Assembly: GCF_014851395.1 (NCBI RefSeq)
Contig: NW_024041484.1
Coordinates: 5,280,183-5,344,182 of the forward strand
Length of the DNA stretch: 64,000 bases
Source: Micropterus salmoides
Lineage: Eukaryota; Chordata; Actinopteri; Centrarchiformes; Centrarchidae
Direction: 5' to 3'
Below the pieces are notes generated by a model. It ran no database searches, was not told where the DNA came from, and was given only the letters and a program-made list of their open reading frames with translations. The position numbers and the translations under genes are program-made. Below, piece by piece: positions 1 through 9,900 of this stretch (its first letter is position 1; each line of letters begins with the position of its first letter).

Positions 1-149
1 GTGTTAGGTGGTTTAGGTTTTATATATTGTGAATTTGTCATGTTTAATTCATTGTGTTTTGTATTTACTTATGTTGATATTTAAGCATACTTTAAACAGC
101 TAATATATTGTTCAATTTAAAGAATTTTAGATATAGCAAATTGATAAAA

Positions 150-262
150 AAAAAAAAAAAGTATTTAAAAAGTATCAGTTCAGGCACCATTTAGGCACCA
201 GAACTGTTTTAAAAGTCTCAATTTGGCACCGGAAACATAAAAAATCCAAACGATACCCAACC
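150..262. repeat. Old dispersed repeat fragment
   Basis: The text around CAGGCACCATTTAGGCACC and ATCCAAACGATACCCAACCC resembles a fish interspersed repeat that I recognise only by its style. It lies in a zdhhc17 intron next to a poly-A run at 147-160. Confidence 0.35.
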
Positions 263-340
263 CTGTCAGTCACCGTAGCTTCAAAAAGAGACTATTGGAA
301 ATGCGTACTGTATCTTAGATATTTAAAGTCATGATTCATG

Positions 341-528
341 AGGGAGTTGTGGCTCAGGAGGTAGATGAGGGGCTCAAGAGATGTGTGATGAGCTGTTGGC
401 ACCTTGCATGGCAGCCGCAGCCATCAGTGCATGACTGGCTGAATGTGACATGTAGCGTAAAGTGCTTTGAGTGGTCAGTAGACTAGAAAGGCGCTATGTA
501 ATTGCAGTCCATTTACCGTTACCCTGAC
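341..528 (+). repeat. SINE-like, tRNA-derived repeat
   Basis: The segment begins with an A-box-like GTGGCTCAGGAGGTAGA and ends with AAAGTGCTTTGAGTGG followed by AAAGGCGCTATGTAATTGCA and GTCCATTTACC, the 3' tail typical of a fish SINE/LINE partner family. The B box is decayed, so it should be inactive. Confidence 0.5.
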
Positions 529-848
529 TGACATCTATTCTACCTCACATTTTCACTTTTACAAAACCCTCTATAACTACAAAATGCTTTGTGTCTGGTT
601 CTCTTGTCTAACTTTCACCTGTCTCTTATTAATCGTTCTTTCCATCTCTACGTTATCATCTCTGAAACCCATCAATGTTTTTTTTTCTCCCAATCTCTTT
701 CTTTTCTTTCCTTCTTTTTCACCACTTCTATTACACATCTTCTCTCTCCTTCTACATGTCCTACCTTCCTGTTATTTATTTATTTTCTTCCATCACCCCG
801 TATTTGCCACCTGTATCCATCTGTCTCCTTCCTCTCCTCCCCCTGCAG

Positions 849-991
849 GAGTTCAGGCAGAAGGTGATGCTGGGAACACCCTTCCTGGTCATCTGGCTAG
901 TTGGTTTCATCGCTAACTTAGACATTGACTCCTGGCTGATCAAGGGCCTCATGTACGCCGGCGTCTGGGTCGCTGTGCAGTTCCTCTCCAA
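849..991 (+). CDS. zdhhc17: zdhhc17 exon (first in window): two membrane segments
   Basis: The exon follows a polypyrimidine tract and a CAG acceptor and ends at a GTATGT donor. It starts in phase 0 and leaves two bases of a Lys codon. It encodes a charged EFRQK start, then two hydrophobic stretches (PFLVIWLVGF and GLMYAGVWVAVQFL) joined by a short IDSWL loop, which are the first transmembrane helices after the ankyrin domain. Upstream exons are not in the window. Confidence 0.95.
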
Positions 992-3900
992 GTATGTCTC
1001 AGTCACATAAATAACACCTACACACACACATGTAAAGCCTGTACTGTGTGACCTATGTGTTCTGTACGCAAATATTCTAGCAGTCTTTTTCCTGCCATTT
1101 AGTATCTAAATACTTAATTATGTTAATTTAATCACAGGGTAGTTTAGTCAGATTTTGCTTTAATTGCTATTTATTGCCTCGAGTTAAAGTTACAGTATTC
1201 TCAATTATGGCATGTTTTAGTCAACTTTGGATTCAGCATTTACATGTTGTGAGATGATGTTTCAAAATCAAATCTGTATTACTTCTTTATTAAGTCAGAT
1301 TTAGATCTCCTGGCGCACGCATGCAAATATACTATTACACATGCACTTGACACACCATTAAATACACGCAGTCTCTATCTATAGCACCAACACATAAACT
1401 GTACATGCACATATTCTTGCACGCAAACACACACGTAATCAAACACAAGTCAAAGCCAGTGTGCTTTATCTTTACTGAGATTCTTGGAATACTTGGTGAA
1501 AAAACAATTGTGAATAAAAGTGCTGGTAAGTCCAACTGCAGTGTGTCATCTGGTCGTGGTTTGGTTTATTTTCGCTGCTGTCTGACTGCAGGATTCAGAT
1601 CAAAGACTCGTATTTGTCGACATCTGCTACAGTGAGCAGGTTTCACATCTGCTGGGAGCACCTTGACCCTTATTGAAGCAGAGTCTGCAGTGGGAGTTAT
1701 GCCCATAGATGACATAAAAGAAAATTCTGGCCTAGTATAATTTTTACCAAAACCATAAAAATAAGTAAATTGTAATAAACTGGAATTATCCTTTAACACT
1801 AACAGTTATTATAATTGTGTAAAAGGAGTCAGTTTGAAGCAGACATCCTAGTACCGTGCGCACTATTTGACTGACAACAAGTGCAGAGCAGAAATGAGAA
1901 AAAGTCATGGAAAAATAACAGATGACCATTTTAAGAAATACTGCTGATAACTCCAACCCTCCTCTCCTCTCTCTGTGCAGGGCTTTCTTTGATCACTCTA
2001 TGCACAGTGCTCTCCCTCTGGGAATCTACCTGGCCACCAAGTTCTGGATGTACACCACCTGGTTCTACTGGTTCTGGAACGATATCCTTTTCTGTCTTAG
2101 ACTGCATGGCATTTGAATTTTTCTTAGAGGAACAGTTTAACATTTTGGGAAGTAAACTTTTTTTCTTGCCAAGAGTTACACGAACAGATGGATGGCACTC
2201 TCTCGTCATGACGCTGCAGTCAGCCGCCAATTAGCTCAGCTTAGCATAAAGACAGGGCCAGGCTACCGGTTTTATGTTTTCAGAAAGGGTTAAAACAGCA
2301 AAGTTGTTCTTCTGTCCACCCGCTTTAGTCTTACTCACCCACAATCCACTTGTATGTGAAGCATTCCAGAGCGTCGAAAACTAGCACACACAGTCTCTTT
2401 ACGGGAAAAAGGACATCCATCTGACGCCTCGTAATTGGGTCACATGCTGGTTGAAATGGGCTTTGTATTCTTGTTTTTTAGCAGTCACACAAGTCATGTA
2501 ACACAAAACCAAAGCTTTTATAATTCTGCCACGGCACTTTGTAAATTTGGCAAACATGAACTCCAAGCAGGGAGGATCTCTGTAAAATATGGACTTGTAA
2601 AATCAATTTTTACTGCTTTCTGCTGCCTGCAATGCATTTTGGAAGATGATGACAGAACGTTAGCAGGAAAAGTACTTGTGTTGCAAGGCTGGAGCATGAG
2701 TAAGATTAGGTTACAGGCCCGTTTCAGTGAATTGAAGGAGTGGGAAAAGAGAAGGGTTAATGTGGAGAGCAGAAGGAATTGGTGGAAATTATATTAAACA
2801 AATGCAGGCATGAAGTGCCACAAGCCCTTGGGTCTCATTGTGATGGATATCGAAGTAAAACATGTAGAATAAGTTACATGTCTAAAGGAACAAGCTGCTT
2901 AGTTTTTGTCATGGAAATAGTATGTTGCTGGTGAGGGGTTAAGCAAATAATTAAGTAACAACAAGCCGTTGTCTTTGAAGAATTTATTAATAAAAGAGAA
3001 TAAACAGAGAAGTACTAAAACACATGGTCCAGAAACCTGCTGCCTAGGGCGGCTTCGGGCGTCTGGCCCCGAGCAAAGGGATGCATAATCATTTACACAG
3101 TCTAGGTTTCTATGTTTTGGGGAACAGAGATCCTCTCTCAGCCTTGAATGAACATTCAAGGAGAGGAGAGGAACAACAAGAGGGGGAAACACTAAACAAT
3201 CTCACAGCTCTGACCTAAACCCTAGTAAATATGGACAGACTAACATAAGGAGTATAGAAGAGGAAAGGTTAAGGATAAAAACACAATACATTTGTATCTA
3301 TAAGCCATAACAAAATTAGTAATAATAATAGTAAAAGAACACGCATAAAAGATTAGATGTAAGAGGACACAATTTTCAGCCATAACAGTTTTTGGTGTTT
3401 GCTGCTATAACAGCCGCTGGTTAAAACCCAATAAAGCTACTCCAAAGAGTTTCTGTTGGCCTTAGTGCGGTTGCTCTTTCTTCTTTTTTTTGTTCATGGA
3501 AGAATTGCCTTTCTGTTTGGAAAATCTGCTAATTGCAGGAGGTGAGAGGGGAGTTCTCATTTGTGGAAGGCATTTAATTTAATGCCTGACTGCGCCACTA
3601 ATGGGAAGGGAGAGTACAGATGCCTTTGACCTGAGCTTATTGAAAAAGAAAACTATGCTCGAAGGTCTCTTCAGTTAGTTTAAAATGCTGCTGGAGATGT
3701 GTTTGGAGCATGTCTTGAATGCATCATGTGTCTACTCTACTGAAAATAGTTGGAAGGGGTCTACCACAGGGGCATACCTTGTGGAGAGTTTAGCTTTTCT
3801 CCTGCAGCGTCACAGACATGGGCTATCTGTTGTAAACTAAATTCAGTGTCTCACTGGAGTGGACAGTTCTTGTCCAGTTGACTGCTTACATACAAAGTAG

Positions 3901-6900
3901 CACTTTCTCTAATCGCATTTATTTATGCAAAGCAAGTCCTTTGCAAATCAGGAGCGCTGTGGGGCGGGATGACTTGGTGCTTGTTTTAACTCAAAGTTAA
4001 TAATAAATTCAAAGCTGGAACATATGAGTGAGAGTGTTCACACAGCTACCCACCAGCCACATTGCCCGATAATCTGGGTTGTGTTACGCTTTCAGAGCTT
4101 CCACTCCACTGGAGAGACAAAAAAAATGGCAGCCGTCTAAAACATTGCCCATTTTGTACGAGCCGGCAGTTTTATTGAACATTTATTGAACTAGGATTTG
4201 AAGATGAGTATATAACTATTTTATTTGTATCATGGACTAAAAGATTCCAACGTCTGGTTTAAAACATCCTGATTATGTGGTCAAATGGGAAGGTTTGACT
4301 TTCCATAGAATTACTCATAATGAGCAAGAATGTAATACAGTGGAGAGAGAGCGACATGGGGGATTAATGTTTTGATTTTGATGTTCCACATTTGTCATTA
4401 GGCAGTGTAGTAATGCAGCCCTGTATTTTGCAAACGTTCGTTCTGCCTTCCGAGTAAAAACATTTTATCCACATTTGACCCACTTTCTGCCGTTGTGAGC
4501 TCATTATCCTCCTCAGGCCCGCGGTTGATATCAGATCAAATGACAAGGGTGGAGCTGTAAGACGACAGTACTTTTTTATTTTCGTCTTTCCCAGACTCGA
4601 ATCATAGTTTCCTCAGTAGATTTTGGTCATAAATGCATTTCCAGCAGGTGAATGTCTGACTGTAATATAATAATAATGATGATGTTGGAATGAAATAAGA
4701 GTAAGGGCAAAACCTGAAGCTTCCGAAGAGCACTGTGTCCATTTCAAGATATATTTGTTTTCATAACGTGGATTACTATCAGTAAAAACAACCATAAAGA
4801 ATTCACCTTGAGTTTTGTACTGAGCTGATATAGCATTTATTTCACTTGTGTGTCTGCACGCCATTGCAGCCTTCAAACAGCACACTGATAAATCTGTCTC
4901 TGACCATATTGCTCGGCCTCTGCTGTCAAGCTGCTAGGGAAACCTTGTCAAATGCACCTCACTGCTCAGCCTTTCAAAAGATAAATGGGCGCTAACGGGC
5001 GGCCCTGACCCAGCCCTCCCTTAGGAGGCATTGAACCCATTTGTCTAAATGAGCTGAATTGATCACTGGCACCATCTCTGCATCTCCACTGATCGCTGAG
5101 ATTGTAGACCAATGAGGCGCTCCGGAGAATGTTTTACTTGTCAGGCCTTTTCAGCAGGGGATAATGTCAACACCCAGTTCTTTATGGAGATGCATATGAA
5201 AATCAGTGGCTCTGTGTGGTCTTCAGGGACTTGTAGAGGCCTCTACCACTCCGTCGGTGCTAGGAAAGTGCTTATCAGTGAAGTCTTAACCGTGCTGGAG
5301 GAATGGCCACAAAAGCTGTTGGCTCTTCCTCGCCAACAAACCAAAGGTGCGGTTGTGTTTCCCCCATAGCTACTAGCAACTGACTTCCCAGCAGACCTCT
5401 AGGGCTGCAAACCCTTTAGAGGATATTATCGTCGTCTGTTATGGTGGAATTGGTGTGACATTTCATGGCTGGTGTCCACATCACATGTGTTTTGAAAATA
5501 CAGATCCCAGAGTTCAGCTTGAATTAAAGCACGTACAATAAACTGAAATACCATGCTTTGTTTTGCCAAGTGCCTACAATTCAGTAGAAATTAATCTGTG
5601 CAGCTACTCCAGACTGGATGATTTAAAGGATTATCCAGTTTGGTTGGACATAATAAGGTAAATAGTTGCCTCACGTTTCTTCCTTCGCCTTACAGATTTA
5701 AAACCTCTCCCGGCTCTATCTTCTTACCCAACTCTCAGCAAGAAAGCAAATAAGCATATTCCCTAAGCACTTCTGCTAATGAAACCACTTCTTTTTTTTT
5801 TTTTTTAAATAGAAGCAATGAATTGTAGGAGAAACCCTACTTTAATAAACACTCAGCAAAGGAGCACCAACCTGTTTAATAACAGATGAAATAAATCAAA
5901 CCGGGTGAATAAAAATTCAATATTTAATTTGATCAGTTTCTTTAGAAGAATTTGAATTCTTTCAAGAGATTGACATCGTCTTCTGCTTTAAAAAGAAAAC
6001 ACACAGACAACTTCTTACTGAGTAATTGAGTTTGTTTTTTAGTTAAATACCTAGTAAATGGTTAGATGAAGGATCAGTCAATGGCAGTGTAGTTACGTGG
6101 TACACAAGAGGTTAATTATTGTCATTCATAAATTGCTCATATCAGGTCAGACTTGGATTAAACATCAAGACAACATGTGTTGAGAAAGTTTAATTGGATT
6201 TTTTTATTGGTCAGATAGCTGATTATCTTAATTCAGACCTGGCTCAAAAGAAATAGTTAGTTCCTTTAAGGATATCTGTCTGTGCACATCTGGTGAACCT
6301 TATTTTAGACCACATGATGAGTGAGAGGGAAGTGTGTGTGTGCTTGTGCAGTCTCTTCTCTTTGCTAAAACAATCAGCAAGGAGTTATGTGGTTCTTCAC
6401 TTCTTGCTGTGAGTTCATTATCTTGACCTGCGTCTTCTCCGGGGCGAGGAGTTCTTGACTTGTCTAGCAAGTCTCCATGTTGATCTTTACTATCACAGAA
6501 AGGAGATGTTAGTTTGCAGACCTGAAGAGTCTCAACAGCAGTTGTACTTTGGTTAAAATAAAGAGGATTTGATTGTGGTAAAAACCCAGTCCACCGACTC
6601 TTCCTTAACCCTGCTGCACATCTCCCCTTTGCCACCGTCCACGTGCCCTTCCTGATAAACACCCTGGCTCTTTTCTACAACTTTGGCAAATCCTGGAAGT
6701 CTGACCCAGGAATTATCAAGGCATCAGAGGAGCAGAAGAAAAAGGTGAAGTTGCAGGAAAGAAACAAGCAGCAAGCACATGGTTTAAAGAAAATGTTGAA
6801 GCCCTTAAATCCTGATGATGTTATCTTGTATTTCAACTGCTGTTTTTCCTTCTGAATGGTTTGACTTTTGTTGCATAATGTTGGTATAATGAATACTGGC

Positions 6901-9900
6901 ATTCTGATCATGTGCTTTTTTTCTTGGTAACTTTCCCCCCATATTTTATTCCAACACCACGTGTAATTCCAGTTCCCAGCAGAAAGATGCTTAGTATTCA
7001 CTGGAGAGATCACGGCTGCTTGGTGGCTGATTCCCTGGCCTGCTGCCCACAGTCATCTGCCCTCTGTCCTCTCTGCCCTCATTATCACACTCAAATGGAG
7101 GACAACAGAGGCCCTGCTTCTCACCAGGCTCATGATTGATGAGGAGCTAAATTTACCCTGCATTGTTAGCACAGCGCAGTACTGGCCAGCACTGTACTAA
7201 GCTCGTCAGCTTCAAAGCTTTCCTTCCCTTGCAGAGGATCCCATTCCACCTCTTGTTTTCCTCTGAGGGTGTTGTAGATTAGGATTTTTGGTCTTTGGTT
7301 TATTTGCACAATGATAAGCTGTAAAAGTGATAAAAACACAGGAGAGGAGGGGGAAATCCTTTCTCCGCACATTAGATAAAAACAAACCTCTTACGACAAC
7401 TAGTTTGCCTTTAAAAACAGAAAACAAACTAATGGCTGAATCAAATTGTAAATCCCATTGTAGCTCACTGTGAATCAGCAGAGCATCCCGCGTGATAGTT
7501 CAGCTGGAAATCCCAGCCCAGCTTGTACACTGTCATTTGGTCTTTTGTTGCAGTGCCAAATGGACCTTGACGAGATGAATTTCTCAGTTGTTTGTTTTTC
7601 TGCCATGTCTCTTTTTTTAAATCCTGCTTTTGTTTCTTGTTTCCTTCCTCCAGACAATTGTGGAGCTGGCAGAGACAGGCAGCCTGGATCTGAGCATATT
7701 CTGCAGTACCTGCTTGGTAAATTCAGACTACTCTCTTACATGAGATGTACGATCCATACAGAGGATAAAAGCAATCATAAGACAACTTTTCCCTGCTTGT
7801 ATGACTGCTTTCTTTACAGATACGGAAGCCCATCAGGTCCAAACACTGTGCCGTGTGCAACCGCTGCATTGCCAAGTTTGACCACCACTGTCCCTGGGTG
7901 GGGAACTGTGTCGGTATGTCATCAGCACAGCAGATTTATGAGGACGTCAACAACACATACACTCCCAAACTACCGGCTACACGGAATTTTCATCTGCTTA
8001 CTGAGAGCTGTGGCTTTTTTATTGTGTTTTATCAGTTCCATTTTCCACTTTAAGAAGCCACATGTGTCTGCTCTCAATTTTTTCTGGTTCTGGTGCACAG
8101 CAGAAAAACATGTCGAGGGAAATGTTTCACGTCTGAGTAAGCTGGGGTACCTTTTGTGAAACAAATTGTCCACAGATTTTGTAGAAAAAAGGTTATGGTT
8201 AGTGCATTCAAGATAATTGTATTAATTTTATTTAATGTTAGCCAACTGGCTTTCTCCCCTTACTCTTTCCAGACAGAGCACATCATTAAGTGTAGACCTG
8301 TTTTGGATCGTTAATGAATGTGTCCGGTGATAAAACATTCAATTGACTAAACTACACTGAAAAATGTAATGATCTACAACAAAGAAAGTAGTGGGTAATT
8401 ATTTGGTTTGTTATAAATTAAAACTATTATAAAATAAAAGGGCTTAAACAAAACATCTCTAAGCAAAAAGAAAGAAAGGGGGGAAATGAAATTGTGAGAG
8501 AAGCCAGTGTGCGCGCCCGTCTGTGTGTGTCCAGGATTGTTTCAGACGGCGTCTGAGGAGCAGACTGGAGACAGTGGGGGAAGGAAGGAGTGCAGAGGGC
8601 TTATTGCACTTCCATTTGGAAACCAGGTGGTCAGGAAGAAGCTTTAAAAGTGTGGAAACAGTCTGAACAAACAACAAGCCCTGCCTCATGGCTAGAAGTT
8701 TAAAATATCATAAACACAACAGGTTATGATGCAGGTATGGGGTTTCTTTGCGCTGCATGTCATCTTTTCGAGGGTAAATATACAGCAGTGCTCGCACAGT
8801 ATGCGTCCTGTCTGTTTACATTCAGGCGGTCCTCGGCAAACCCAAACGCGCTGAATGCGCTTACTTCCTCACAGAACATTTACAAAGCCACAGTGTTTTA
8901 AATCCAGCACTGTTTTTGACCACGTTTACAAGCTAGTGGTCACCTTGTTCCCTGTCTTTGCTGGCGCATTGCAGCTCATCTTGGTGTGTTACTGTCACCT
9001 GTTGATCAGTGGACTTGGTGGTAGGAGTGTATGTCGTGTGTATCGGGGTTTGTATGTGCATGTGCATCCTCATGCACAAGATGAACAAGGGGAAGCCCCG
9101 TAGAAACCACTCCACAGCACTACTAGAGGTTTAAAAATCCACAGGGAACCATTAAGTTCCTAAACAAAACATTTCTCAAAGACCCTGGATATACTTGCTT
9201 TTTAACAATGCATAGGCGTAGACAGGCGTGTGCGACGCAAACGGCATTGTTCTCATACTTGCCTGCATACTTTATGTGTACCTGGAGGATTAAACCTGAA
9301 TAGGGGGGAGACCAGGACCGGGTCATCCCTCGCCAACACCGCATTATCTTTCCTCCGACAACCTCTGAATTTGCACATCGCAAACAAACCAAACATAGTG
9401 ACACTCCAGCAGGTTGTGATTTTAATGAGACATCATAACGATCTCAGTAATTGCAGACTAGCTCCAGGAGTTTCATTGTAAACATCCCGCCATAAATCTC
9501 CTTTTTAGAAGTCTGCTGCTGACCTTGGCAAACCAACAGCATACCGCCACCACCTGGGCTGGTGTGTGGAACAGGAGATTGCTGATGACCTGCCGGTCAG
9601 ATCGACATACTGTCCCACGTTCATGTGTGGAACTGCATCTCGCGGAAGCGTAGCGTTAATTCCTGGGGACGTGCACAACCTACGCTCCAAAGGAACGCAG
9701 GGTACGCGTTGCAGCCATCTTGTGTACACGAACGCGTAGTTAAAAGCAAGTATATTCAGGGCTTTAAATGTCTTTTAGACTTGCATGACACACAGCCACC
9801 TAGTCATGTCAGCAGGTATCCTCTCTTATCTCTGCTGTTAAGCTCCTTAATTTGCACATGTTAGCAAGAATTTGTATAATATCACATAATATCTGTTGCA

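Noticed and set aside
2041..2116. Read-through of the zdhhc17 exon past 2081 to a stop at 2114-2116 as an alternative C-terminus
   Set aside because: The family protein continues in the exon at 6620, and the ATATCCTTTT donor joins it exactly. The read-through adds only a short unrelated tail.
2435..3192. Open frames in the U12 intron as possible coding exons
   Set aside because: There is no recognisable protein family, no fitting splice sites, and the zdhhc17 protein is complete without them.
7470..8159. 229-residue open frame on the plus strand
   Set aside because: It only overlaps the zdhhc17 exons at 7654 and 7820 in a wrong frame. The DHHC frame is the real one.
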